Of a stretch of DNA of 64,000 nucleotides, positions 9,172 to 18,127 are shown one piece after another. The notes beneath the pieces were generated by a model that saw only the letters and a program-made list of their open reading frames with translations, had not been told where the DNA came from and ran no database searches. Origin of the DNA: Lachnospiraceae bacterium. GTDB lineage: Bacteria; Bacillota; Clostridia; Lachnospirales; Lachnospiraceae. The position numbers and the translations under genes are program-made. Location of the stretch: the NCBI GenBank assembly GCA_015057625.1, contig SVDZ01000004.1, positions 62,001 to 126,000 of the forward strand, read 5' to 3'. How positions within the stretch are numbered: the stretch's first letter is position 1; each line of letters begins with the position of its first letter.

Positions 9172-9230
9172 AATCCACCCTCCATTTCTATTAAAAATTC
9201 AATAAAATCACCTCTAATTCCGCACACTAT

Positions 9231-9850
9231 ACGTACTTTTTTTACATTTCTACAATTTTGTACGTAGTCTGACATTTCTTACTACGTACTTTTTTTGAAT
9301 TTCAGCATTTTTGTACGCAGTCTGACAATTCTTGCTACGTACTTTTTTTGAATTTCAGCATTTTTGTACGTAGTCTGACACTTCTTACTACGTACTTTTT
9401 TTACATTTCAGCATTTTTGTACGTAATCTGACAATTCTTACTACGTACTTTTTTTGAATTTCAGCATTTTTGTACGTAGTCTGACATTTCTTACTACGTA
9501 CTTTTTTGGCATTTCAGCATTTTTGTACGTAGTCTGACGTTTCTTACTACGTACTTTTTTTGAATTTCAGCATTTTTGTACGTAGTCTGACAATTCTTAC
9601 TACGTACCTTTTTGGCATTTCAGCATTTTTGTACGTAGTCTGACAATTCTTGCTACGTACCTTTTTGGCATTTCAGCATTTTTGTACGTAGTCTGACAAT
9701 TCTTGCTACGTACCTTTTTGGCATTTCAGCATTTTTGTACGTAGTCTGACAATTCTTACTACGTACTTTTTTTACATTTCTACAATTTTGTACGTAGTCT
9801 GACAATTCTTACTACGTACTTTTTTGGCATTTCAGCATTTTTGTACGTAA
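9231..9850. repeat. Twelve-unit, 53-bp tandem array of alternating inverted repeats
   Basis: Units beginning ACGTAC start at 9231, 9284, 9337, 9390, 9443, 9496, 9549, 9602, 9655, 9708, 9761 and 9814, an exact 53-bp period with no indels; the last is truncated. Each unit has CTACGTAC and GTACGTAG flanking a T-rich segment. The GTACGTAGT of one unit also pairs with ACTACGTAC of the next across CTGACAATTCTT. Sequence changes cluster in the two loop segments (GAA/ACA/GGC after the T-run; AAT/TTT/CTT in the linker), while the arms are almost invariant. It is not a CRISPR array because no unique spacers exist. It holds no credible gene. Confidence 0.95.
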
Positions 9851-9997
9851 AATAGTCAAACAGAATTAAAAAACTCCCTCCCACTAACAAAAACATCTTA
9901 AGAATCCTTGATGTCATGTAAAATGTGCTAGTACTCATTCACTATGTTGCGTATATGTAGTATAAATCATCTTTTCTTTTCTTTCAACATCATTTTT

Positions 9998-10077
9998 TAC
10001 ATACACATCAATTTCATCATTATTTTTACACACACCTCAATTATTTTTTACACACACCTCAATTATTTTTTTTACAG
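9998..10077. repeat. Short 22-bp AT-rich repeat
   Basis: The unit TACACACACCTCAATTATTT occurs at 10027 and 10049 (22-bp period), with degenerate flanking copies at about 9998 and 10071. It lies in the gap between the 53-bp array and carB. A plus-strand open frame across it (9944-10207) is low-complexity and I do not accept it as a gene. Confidence 0.6.
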
Positions 10078-10118
10078 AAACAATCAAGTAGACCATATCC
10101 TTCTTCCTTCTTCTTCAT

Positions 10119-10153
10119 CAAAAAAGTACCTGCAAGCAAGCTTGCAGGTACTT
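10119..10153 (-). terminator. Intrinsic terminator of carAB
   Basis: A perfect 13-bp stem has arms at 10124-10136 and 10141-10153 with a 4-nt CAAG loop. On the minus strand it is followed by a run of T (A-run at 10120-10125). It lies about 65 bp beyond the carB stop. Confidence 0.88.
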
Positions 10154-10219
10154 CCTAAACTCTTTAAATATTCATTTCAAAATTTCTACAACCACAAAGT
10201 CTCTTAACTTTTTCTTCGA

Positions 10220-13200
10220 TTATCTCTTCGCAATCTTTGCTATATCAACTAATGATAAATGGTTCTTTGCATCGCTCTCTAAGCTTGTAAGAAGCGCATC
10301 AACAGTATCTAAACTTGTAAAGCAGTTTACACCTGTCTCGATTGATGTACGTCTGATTAAGAAACCATCTCTGCTCTTATCTCTACCCTGAGTAGGTGTA
10401 TCAATTACGATATCTATCTTATGCTCTAATAACAAGTCCATAACTGTTGGTGCTTCCTGATGAATCTTGTTTACTTTGATTGCATCAACGCCATTCTTTC
10501 TGAGATGATCTGCTGTACTTCTTGTAGCATAAATTTCATATCCAAGTGCTTCAAAACGTTTGATTAAAGGTGTTACTTCATCTTTATCTGCATCCTTTAC
10601 TGTTACAATAAGTTTCTTGTGCTTCGGAAGAACAACTCCTGCACCAAGGAACGCTTTGTATAATGCTTCGTGGAAGTCTTTTGAAATACCAAGACACTCA
10701 CCTGTAGATTTCATTTCAGGTCCAAGGCTGATATCAGCTCCACGAATCTTTTCAAATGAGAATACAGGCATTTTAATGGCAATATAATCTGCATTTTTCT
10801 GAAGTCCCGGCTCGTAACCCATATCTGAAATCTTCTTTCCGATAATTGCTTTTGTAGCAAGCTTAACAATCGGAATTCCTGTAACCTTACTGATATAAGG
10901 AACTGTTCTTGAAGAACGTGGGTTAACCTCGATTACATATACCTTTCCATCACATACGATGAACTGGATATTAATCATTCCTTTTACGTGAAGAGCCATA
11001 GCAAGTCTTCTTGTGTACTCTTCTATTGTATCGATAATTTCCTGTGACAATGTCTGTGCAGGATATACTGAAATACTGTCACCTGAGTGAACTCCGGCTC
11101 TTTCAATATGTTCCATTACACCAGGAATGAGGATATTCTCTCCATCACAGATTGCATCAACCTCAACCTCTGTTCCCTGAAGATACTTATCAACAAGGAT
11201 TGGATGATCCTGTGCAATTCTGTTAATAATTTCCATAAACTCTGCAACTTCTTCATCACATGTAGCAATCTGCATACCCTGACCACCAAGAACGTATGAA
11301 GGTCTTACAAGTACAGGATATCCAAGTGAGTTCGCAACTTTCTGAGCTTCCTCGCATGTGAATACAGTTCCGCCTGTAGGTCTTGGAATCTGACATTTTT
11401 CAAGAATCTCATCAAAAAGTTCTCTGTCTTCTGCAGCATCAACATCTTCAGCCTTAGTTCCAAGAATTGGAACTCCCATCTTCATAAGAGCCTCAGTAAG
11501 TTTGATAGCTGTCTGTCCACCAAACTGAACTACCGCTCCGTCAGGCTTTTCTATATTAACAATATTCTCAACATCCTCAGGAGTGAGTGGTTCAAAATAA
11601 AGTTTATCAGCAATATCGAAGTCAGTAGAAACTGTTTCAGGGTTATTATTGATAATGACTGTCTCATAACCTTCTTCTTTGAATGCCCATGTAGAATGAA
11701 CTGAACAGTAATCGAACTCGATACCCTGACCGATTCTGATAGGACCTGAACCTAATACTAAAACTTTCTTCTCAGGCTTAGTCTCTGCGGCTTCATTCTC
11801 TCCCTTATAAACAGAGTAATAATATGGTGTTGCTGCCTCAAACTCTGCAGCACATGTATCAACCATCTTATAAGCAGCAACGATTCCGTTATCTTTTCTC
11901 ATCTGCTTAATTTCATCAACTGACTTTCCTGAAAGTTTAGAAATAACTGTGTCAGGGAACTCAATTCTCTTTGCCTCTGCAAGAAGTTCAGGAGTAAGAG
12001 TCTCATTCTTAAGAGCATTTTCCATCTCAACAAGAATAGCTAATTTATCAATAAACCACAAATCAATCTTTGTGATATCATGAATCATCTCATATGAGAA
12101 TCCTCTTCTTAATGCCTCAGCAATAACCCAGATACGTCTGTCATCAACTTTGTGAAGCATCTCCTCGAGTTCTTCATCATCAAGTGAAGTGAAATCATAA
12201 TCAAGAAGACTCTCAACATGCTGCTCTAATGAACGGATAGCCTTCATAAGAGCTCCCTCGAAGTTATCACAGATACTCATAACCTCACCGGTAGCCTTCA
12301 TCTGAGTAGTAAGCTTTCTGCTGGCCATAATGAATTTATCAAATGGAAGTCTTGGCATCTTAACTACACAGTAATCAAGTGTAGGCTCAAAACTTGCGTA
12401 AGTCTTCTGTGTAATTGCATTTTTGATTTCATCAAGTGTATAGCCAAGAGCAATCTTTGCTGCAACCTTTGCAATAGGATAACCTGTCGCTTTTGATGCA
12501 AGAGCTGAAGAACGGCTTACACGAGGGTTTACCTCAATTACACAATATTCAAAACTTTCAGGATGAAGTGCGTACTGTACGTTACATCCACCTGTAATAT
12601 TTAACTCGCTGATAATATTTAATGCAGATGTACGAAGCATCTGATATTCTTTATCTCCAAGTGTCTGAGAAGGAGCAACAACTATTGAGTCACCTGTATG
12701 AACTCCGACAGGATCAATATTTTCCATGTTACATACTGTGATACAGTTTCCCGCACCATCACGCATAACTTCGTACTCAATCTCTTTCCATCCTGCGATA
12801 CATCTCTCAACAAGAACCTGTCCTACACGGCTGAGTCTTAAACCATTTTCAAGAATTTCTACAAGTTCCGCCTGATTCTTTGCGATACCACCGCCGCTTC
12901 CACCAAGTGTGTAAGCAGGTCTAAGTACAACCGGATAACCAATCTTATTTGAAAATGCGATACCATCTTCTACATTTTCAACTACGAGAGATGGTGCACA
13001 AGGCTCTCCGATTTTTTCCATTGTCTCTTTGAACTCAAGTCTGTCCTCGGCTTTTCTGATAGTCTCCCTTGTTGTACCAATGAGTTTTACTCCATGTTCC
13101 TCAAGGAATCCTGTCTCTGCAATTTCCATTGCAAGGTTAAGTCCTGCCTGTCCTCCAAGAGTTGGAAGAATGCTGTCAGGCTTTTCTTCTATTATAATTC

Positions 13201-13426
13201 TCTCTAAAGCTTTAAGTGTAAGTGGCTCAATATAAACCTTATCTGCAATATCACCATCTGTCATAATTGTTGCAGGGTTAGAGTTTAAAAGTACTACCTC
13301 AACACCCTCTTCTTTAAGGGAACGACATGCCTGTGTTCCTGCGTAGTCAAACTCTGCAGCCTGTCCAATTACAATTGGACCAGAACCGATTACTAAAACT
13401 TTTTTAATACTTTGATTCTTAGGCAT
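10220..13426 (-). CDS. carB: Carbamoyl-phosphate synthase large subunit
   Basis: A full-length 1068-residue protein made of two homologous ATP-grasp halves. It makes carbamoyl phosphate from bicarbonate, ATP and ammonia for pyrimidine and arginine synthesis. The first half starts KVLVIGSGPIVIGQAAEFDYAG and carries RPAYTLGGSGGG. The second has VLVLGSGPIRIGQGIEFDYC and RPSYVLGGQGMQ. The C-terminal MGS-like allosteric domain includes LIVTVKDADKDEV and IDIVIDTPTQGRD. The start overlaps the end of carA by 8 bases, so the subunits are coupled. Confidence 0.98.
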   Translation of the reverse strand: MPKNQSIKKVLVIGSGPIVIGQAAEFDYAGTQACRSLKEEGVEVVLLNSNPATIMTDGDIADKVYIEPLTLKALERIIIEEKPDSILPTLGGQAGLNLAMEIAETGFLEEHGVKLIGTTRETIRKAEDRLEFKETMEKIGEPCAPSLVVENVEDGIAFSNKIGYPVVLRPAYTLGGSGGGIAKNQAELVEILENGLRLSRVGQVLVERCIAGWKEIEYEVMRDGAGNCITVCNMENIDPVGVHTGDSIVVAPSQTLGDKEYQMLRTSALNIISELNITGGCNVQYALHPESFEYCVIEVNPRVSRSSALASKATGYPIAKVAAKIALGYTLDEIKNAITQKTYASFEPTLDYCVVKMPRLPFDKFIMASRKLTTQMKATGEVMSICDNFEGALMKAIRSLEQHVESLLDYDFTSLDDEELEEMLHKVDDRRIWVIAEALRRGFSYEMIHDITKIDLWFIDKLAILVEMENALKNETLTPELLAEAKRIEFPDTVISKLSGKSVDEIKQMRKDNGIVAAYKMVDTCAAEFEAATPYYYSVYKGENEAAETKPEKKVLVLGSGPIRIGQGIEFDYCSVHSTWAFKEEGYETVIINNNPETVSTDFDIADKLYFEPLTPEDVENIVNIEKPDGAVVQFGGQTAIKLTEALMKMGVPILGTKAEDVDAAEDRELFDEILEKCQIPRPTGGTVFTCEEAQKVANSLGYPVLVRPSYVLGGQGMQIATCDEEVAEFMEIINRIAQDHPILVDKYLQGTEVEVDAICDGENILIPGVMEHIERAGVHSGDSISVYPAQTLSQEIIDTIEEYTRRLAMALHVKGMINIQFIVCDGKVYVIEVNPRSSRTVPYISKVTGIPIVKLATKAIIGKKISDMGYEPGLQKNADYIAIKMPVFSFEKIRGADISLGPEMKSTGECLGISKDFHEALYKAFLGAGVVLPKHKKLIVTVKDADKDEVTPLIKRFEALGYEIYATRSTADHLRKNGVDAIKVNKIHQEAPTVMDLLLEHKIDIVIDTPTQGRDKSRDGFLIRRTSIETGVNCFTSLDTVDALLTSLESDAKNHLSLVDIAKIAKR

Positions 13427-14498
13427 TCTTCTTTCCCTCCATCATCTGAATAAATTCGTTAAACAATAAGTTCGAATCCTGTGGTCCAGGGCAAGCCTCC
13501 GGATGGAACTGAACTGTAAAGATATCCTTGTTTTTGTATCTAAGACCTTCAACAGTCTTGTCGTTTACATTGACAAATGCAACCTTAGCTATTTCAGGAT
13601 TTACAGTATCACCATCTACCATATATCCGTGGTTCTGTGATGAAATGTAAACTCTTCCGCTATCCAAATCTTTTACCGGATGATTTCCACCTCTATGTCC
13701 ATATTTCATTTTCTTTGTGTCTGCGCCTGTGGCAAGAGCCATAAGCTGATGTCCAAGACAAATTGCAAAAATCGGAATCTCTGTATCATAGAGCTTTTTA
13801 ATCTGCTCTATAATGTAAGTACACTCCTTTGGATCTCCAGGTCCGTTTGAGAGCATGATTCCATCAGGATTTGATGCGATAATCTCTTCTGCAGGAGTCT
13901 CTGCAGGATAAATTGTCACATTGCATCCTCTGTCATTTAATGATTTTGCGATATTATTTTTTGCACCGAAATCTAATAATGCAACATTAAATCCATCGCC
14001 TTCTAATATACTTTTTTCTGAACATGTAACTTTTTTAACAACACCACTTGGTGTGTACGCTTTTAATTTAGGGATAATTTCATTGATATCGTAATTTTCA
14101 TTCGTTGTAATCATACCATTCATAGTACCGATTTCACGAAGTCTTTTTGTAAGAGCTCTTGTATCTATTCCACAGATACCTGGAATATCATACTCCTCTA
14201 AGAAATGTTGAATAGTGTCCTCGCTTCTGAAATTGCTTGGGATTCTGCTTAACTCTTTTACAATATAGCCATCCGGCCAAGGTTTTAACGATTCTTTGTC
14301 TTCGTGACAAATACCGTAATTACCAATAAGCGGATAAGTCATAACAACCGCCTGCCCTGCGTAGGAGGGATCTGTCAATACTTCCAAATAACCAGTCATT
14401 GAAGTGTTAAAAACAATCTCACTAATTACTTCTCTTGTTGATCCAATCGATTTTCCCTTGTAGACTGTACCGTCTTCCAGAATAAGAAATGCGTTCAT
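13419..14498 (-). CDS. carA: Carbamoyl-phosphate synthase small (glutaminase) subunit
   Basis: A 359-residue class I glutamine amidotransferase that delivers ammonia to CarB. The N-terminal half has LILEDGTVYKGKSIG and FNTSMTGYLEVLTDPSYAGQ. The glutaminase half carries the nucleophile elbow FAICLGHQLMALA (Cys) and the His/Glu pair in QFHPEACPGP. It is the first gene of a carAB operon. No arginine or pyrimidine genes flank it in this window. Confidence 0.98.
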   Translation of the reverse strand: MNAFLILEDGTVYKGKSIGSTREVISEIVFNTSMTGYLEVLTDPSYAGQAVVMTYPLIGNYGICHEDKESLKPWPDGYIVKELSRIPSNFRSEDTIQHFLEEYDIPGICGIDTRALTKRLREIGTMNGMITTNENYDINEIIPKLKAYTPSGVVKKVTCSEKSILEGDGFNVALLDFGAKNNIAKSLNDRGCNVTIYPAETPAEEIIASNPDGIMLSNGPGDPKECTYIIEQIKKLYDTEIPIFAICLGHQLMALATGADTKKMKYGHRGGNHPVKDLDSGRVYISSQNHGYMVDGDTVNPEIAKVAFVNVNDKTVEGLRYKNKDIFTVQFHPEACPGPQDSNLLFNEFIQMMEGKKNA

Positions 14499-14650
14499 AG
14501 TTCATGTTCCTTTCTATCTGTTATTAATATGAGAATACTGTGTATTCTGCTTTTGAAAAAGCTCAAATATCTTCCATGTTTTATATTGAATATTAGTGCT
14601 ATTTTTCATCAGAAAATGACACGAAAGATATTTTTGCTCAAATTGATAGA

Positions 14651-14679
14651 ATTATAACAGAAAATAAACTCTTTTTCAA
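14651..14679 (-). promoter_or_regulatory. Promoter of carAB with a long leader
   Basis: On the minus strand, -35 TTGAAA (14674-14679) and -10 TATAAT (14651-14656) are separated by exactly 17 bp. The predicted leader to the carA ATG is about 145 nt. It contains AAATATCTT near 14630 and AAGATATTT near 14570, which could pair, and a small GAATAC-ACA-GTATTC hairpin. I could not recognise a PyrR-binding consensus. The promoter is clear; leader control is only possible. Confidence 0.8.
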
Positions 14680-14757
14680 CAAAGATTTTTGAAAAGTTAA
14701 TAATATTATTATTTTTTGTTTTAAATCGACCGGAAAACAATATTTTCATTTAAACAC

Positions 14758-15999
14758 TTAAGCTGGTTCAGCTATTCTTGTTATTCCCACATATATTTGT
14801 GAAATTTTATACCAGGTTGCAAAATCAATTATACCTGAAATTGGGAGATTAAATATCCTCTGAAAGCTTCTTACTGTAGCTTGAGTTTGCTCTCCATATA
14901 TACCATCCGCCACAATTTGAGGTAGTGCAGGGTACACCGTGGCTATAGTAAATAACTGTTCCTGTATTTGTCTCACTTTTTCACCTGAAGAACCAATTGT
15001 CAAATTTTGCCTTGGCCACGATGAAGGAATTCCTGAAATTTGTTCAGTCTGATTAATATAAATGGAGTTTCCAAAATAATATCTCAATATTGAAAGTGAG
15101 TCATATCCCTGCCTTGCCAGATTACATGAACCCCATTGACTGAGCCAATTTGGACATGTCACTTTTTTTCCGTCACAGTATTGGGTTAAAATCGGTTGTT
15201 TTATATTTGGTCTTGAAAGATACTGATTAAATATTTCATCAACCACTACACTTATTGGTTCAAAAATATTTCTTCCGTTTATCCATTTCTGATCATAAGC
15301 AGTTGAGGATGTAATTGTAAACACATATCCTTTATTTCTGTAAAATTCTGTATACACTCTATTGAGTGTAAAGGACATTATTGCCAGCACATTTGCTTTA
15401 ATCGCCTCGATTGGCCATGTTGCATATATTTCACTAGATGCAACATTCTTAATATAATCCCTATATGGAACATAATAATTCGGCGCAGTTGAATCCGATG
15501 GAACACCATCATGAACTACAATAGTTTCCGGCACCACAACTCTGCTAAGTACAATTTCTCCTGATTCAGATACGGGACTAATCTCAGGTTCCCTTTCCTT
15601 CTGAGGATAATCGCCATACAATGTATGCGGTGGGATATCAAACTCATCCATATTATCATCCTGCTCGCGCTTTAATCTCACATTACTGATAGCTAATACT
15701 TCCGGAAGTATTTCTGCTCCGTTCACTACTTCTGTTTCATACCCCTCTGCCTGTATTATTATTCTGTATTTAGAATAAGGTCTGACCGTATTATTTTCAT
15801 CAAGACTCAGTCCTATATCAGGAGCTACTAAAATCAACTCATCTGTCTGCCCGGAAATATCCGTTCCGACGTTTTCAACAACATCTTCATTTTCTTCAAT
15901 TCTCACTGTGGCATTTTCTATTGGCTCATTGTTTTCTCCGGTAACATTTATCTGCAGTCTACCTGTACTTTCATCATCCGCCTGCATTTTTGTAACCAT
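14758..15999 (-). CDS. SpoIID-like protein with C-terminal peptidoglycan-binding domain
   Basis: About 413 residues with no signal peptide visible. The N-terminal third resembles a carboxypeptidase-regulatory/Ig-like beta domain (GRLQINVTGENNEPIENATV). The middle is a SpoIID-like region (PYRDYIKNVASSEIYATWP ... YDQKWINGRN ... QYCDGKKV), a fold linked to glycan-strand processing in sporulation. Near the C-terminus is a PG_binding_1 repeat (GSSGEKVRQIQEQL ... ADGIYGEQTQATVRSFQ). I chose ATG 15999 because GAGGGAG lies 6 bases before it, whereas the in-frame ATG at 16014 has none. Probably a spore or cell-wall protein. Confidence 0.8.
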   Translation of the reverse strand: MVTKMQADDESTGRLQINVTGENNEPIENATVRIEENEDVVENVGTDISGQTDELILVAPDIGLSLDENNTVRPYSKYRIIIQAEGYETEVVNGAEILPEVLAISNVRLKREQDDNMDEFDIPPHTLYGDYPQKEREPEISPVSESGEIVLSRVVVPETIVVHDGVPSDSTAPNYYVPYRDYIKNVASSEIYATWPIEAIKANVLAIMSFTLNRVYTEFYRNKGYVFTITSSTAYDQKWINGRNIFEPISVVVDEIFNQYLSRPNIKQPILTQYCDGKKVTCPNWLSQWGSCNLARQGYDSLSILRYYFGNSIYINQTEQISGIPSSWPRQNLTIGSSGEKVRQIQEQLFTIATVYPALPQIVADGIYGEQTQATVRSFQRIFNLPISGIIDFATWYKISQIYVGITRIAEPA

Positions 16000-16035
16000 A
16001 AAAAACTCCCTCATACATTTCCTGTTATTATATGC

Positions 16036-16064
16036 AAAAACGACCCAATGCGTGATTGAGTCGT
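16036..16064 (-). terminator. Intrinsic terminator
   Basis: A 10-bp stem (ACGACCCAAT at 16040-16049 with ATTGAGTCGT at 16055-16064, one mismatch) has a 5-nt loop and a minus-strand T-run at 16036-16040. It lies just beyond the stop of the membrane-protein gene ending at 16077 and so ends the thyA-folA-membrane protein group. Confidence 0.75.
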
Positions 16065-16076
16065 CTTTAATATTTT

Positions 16077-16550
16077 TTATTTTTCATTTTCCATTTTTTG
16101 TATTTTTGCTATTTTCAGAGGATCTCTCTTCCAATAATCCACTCCTAAATTTGAAATTGAAATACCAATTGCAAACAGGAGCATCATTACAGTTGATTCT
16201 TCATCTTTCAAAAAGAAATGGTCAATTATAAATATTAAAACAAACAGGCTGACAAAATTAGTCATAAATTTTGACACTACTGACTGTTTTTCCTTTTTGA
16301 GTTCCACAGCTTCAAGTACTGCTAGAACAAATAAAATTATAACTGCCAGAATCAGTGATCCAAACATAAGAATTGAGAAAACCTTAAAGGTCATTCCGCC
16401 ACTTAAACTATTATACAATTCATCGTTACAAACAATTAATGCAAATGCTATCATTATTATAATAGCAATCACCGTCAGTATTTTGCTTATTTTTATAATC
16501 TTATGTTTAGCTTCATCATTCAAATTGAGTTTAGCTATAAATTTTTTCAT
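16077..16550 (-). CDS. Small four-helix membrane protein of unknown function
   Basis: 157 residues with four hydrophobic stretches: ILTVIAIIIMIAFALIV, FSILMFGSLILAVIILFVLA, FVSLFVLIFIIDHFFL and VMMLLFAIGISISNLGV. Charged cytoplasmic-type tails sit at both ends. I recognise no family. It starts two bases after the folA stop, so it is probably co-transcribed with folA. Confidence 0.7.
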   Translation of the reverse strand: MKKFIAKLNLNDEAKHKIIKISKILTVIAIIIMIAFALIVCNDELYNSLSGGMTFKVFSILMFGSLILAVIILFVLAVLEAVELKKEKQSVVSKFMTNFVSLFVLIFIIDHFFLKDEESTVMMLLFAIGISISNLGVDYWKRDPLKIAKIQKMENEK

Positions 16551-16552
16551 AA

Positions 16553-17044
16553 TTATTTCCTCTTGTAAGTTCTATAGTAATATTCAATGTCAAAGTATGT
16601 ATTCTCTTCGCTCTCTTCAACTAATTCCCATTCATCCTGTAATTCATCCAAATTAGGGATGAAAGTGTCCGCTGCATAAGCGTGATCAATGTAAGTCACA
16701 TAAGCGGTATCACAATATGGAAGAAATTCCTTGTAAATCTTTCCACCACCGATAATAAATACTTTTTCTGTCGGATACTTCTTCAGTTCTTCCAATGCTT
16801 CATCAATGCTGTGAACTACAGTGGCTCCATCCACTTCATAATCTTCTCTTGTGGAAATCACAATATTCACTCGATCCTTTAATGGCTTTTTGTTTGGAAA
16901 ACTCTCCAATGTTTTACGTCCCATAACCACAACGTTTCCGGTAGTCTTTGCGCGAAATTGCTTCATATCCTCAGGAATTCTAATTAACAATTCATTTTTA
17001 TATCCTATAGCCCAATTTCTATCGGCTGAAAAAATCAAATTCAT
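16553..17044 (-). CDS. folA: Dihydrofolate reductase
   Basis: About 163 residues; reduces dihydrofolate to tetrahydrofolate with NADPH. Seen are the N-terminal FSADRNWAIGYKNELL with the W-A-I-G loop, VVMGRKTLESFP (NADPH site), and VFIIGGGKIYKEFLPYCDTAYVT. The start at 17044 is preceded by AAGGAGAAAAAA; the upstream in-frame codon at 17068 lacks a ribosome site. It lies 115 bp downstream of thyA, which makes the dihydrofolate it recycles. Confidence 0.95.
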   Translation of the reverse strand: MNLIFSADRNWAIGYKNELLIRIPEDMKQFRAKTTGNVVVMGRKTLESFPNKKPLKDRVNIVISTREDYEVDGATVVHSIDEALEELKKYPTEKVFIIGGGKIYKEFLPYCDTAYVTYIDHAYAADTFIPNLDELQDEWELVEESEENTYFDIEYYYRTYKRK

Positions 17045-17159
17045 TTTTTTCTCCTTAAATACTGTCACTTTAACTTTTTTATTATATTTTATTTATTGTA
17101 ATTATTTCACTCTAATAATAGTTTTTATTTTCCATATTATCGATTTTTTCTGAAACAGG

Positions 17160-18002
17160 TTACACTGCAACCGGAATATTCTTTATCTGCTCTCCGTACT
17201 GATAGTCTTCTATAATCAAATCATCAGTTGTGAAATCATAGAAATTCTTTACCTCTGGATTGAGTCTTACCTTTGGTGCCGGGAATTCTTCTCTCTCAAG
17301 AAGTTCTTTAATCATCGGTACATGTCTGTCATATATATGAGCATCAGCAATAACATGAATAAACTTGCCTGCAACCATTCCCGAAACCTGTGCCACCATC
17401 ATTAAAAGCAATGCATACTGAACTGTATTCCATCCGTTTGCAGCTAAAATATCCTGTGAGCGCTGATTTAATATTCCGTTTAAAACGAGCTGTCCGTTTT
17501 CTTCTGTAACATTGTAAGTCATAGAGTATGCGCAAGGATCAAGATGTCCTGTAGCAAGATCATGATACTGATACATGTTTGTCATGATTCTTCTGCTAAA
17601 CGGAGTTTCCTTAAGCTGTTTGAGTACATAATCCATCTGGTCTATCATCTCACCTTTGTAATTGAACTTTTCCCCAATAACATATCCGTAAGCAGTTCCT
17701 ATAGAGCCATCCTCGTCAGCCCATGCGTCCCAAATGTGACTGGACAAATCATGTACATTGTTCGACTTCTTACTATATATCCAAAGAATCTCATCCATAG
17801 CTGATTTAATTCCAATTCTTCTAAGTGTAATAGCCGGGAATTCTTTTCTCAAATCATATTCGTGAACAACACCAAACTTTTTGATAGTATAAGCAGGTGT
17901 TCCATCTTCCCATTTAGGTCTTACCTTTTCTCCCTTTGTGTCAGTTCCATTTTCAAGAATGTCTCTGCACATCTCTTTAAATAATTTATCTGCGTAACTC
18001 AT
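17160..18002 (-). CDS. thyA: Thymidylate synthase (ThyA type)
   Basis: About 280 residues; converts dUMP to dTMP using methylene-tetrahydrofolate. The catalytic cysteine is in HLDPCAYSMTYNV. Other marks are the N-terminal VRPKWEDGTPAYTIKKFGV, the phosphate-binding FSRRIMTNMYQYHD and QRSQDILAANGWNTVQYA. I set the start at ATG 18002 because GGGAGGATATT precedes it. It is followed by folA, the usual pairing. Confidence 0.96.
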   Translation of the reverse strand: MSYADKLFKEMCRDILENGTDTKGEKVRPKWEDGTPAYTIKKFGVVHEYDLRKEFPAITLRRIGIKSAMDEILWIYSKKSNNVHDLSSHIWDAWADEDGSIGTAYGYVIGEKFNYKGEMIDQMDYVLKQLKETPFSRRIMTNMYQYHDLATGHLDPCAYSMTYNVTEENGQLVLNGILNQRSQDILAANGWNTVQYALLLMMVAQVSGMVAGKFIHVIADAHIYDRHVPMIKELLEREEFPAPKVRLNPEVKNFYDFTTDDLIIEDYQYGEQIKNIPVAV

Positions 18003-18127
18003 AATATCCTCCCGGAATTGTATTGTTCCATATAACATCTGTTAGTATAACATAAATTATCAGTTATTAGAATTAACTTTTTGGGGCTTCTCATTTCACT
18101 AAGATATTTCTATATGCTTTTCTACCA

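Noticed and set aside
9231..9850. CRISPR array
   Set aside because: The whole 53-bp unit repeats, with no unique spacers, and no cas genes are present.
9944..10207. Plus-strand 87-codon open frame
   Set aside because: Low-complexity AT-rich sequence made of a 22-bp repeat and the carB terminator; no ribosome site and no protein-like pattern.
14499..14650. PyrR attenuator in front of carA
   Set aside because: I could not see the conserved PyrR-binding loop or a terminator hairpin with a T-run in the leader.
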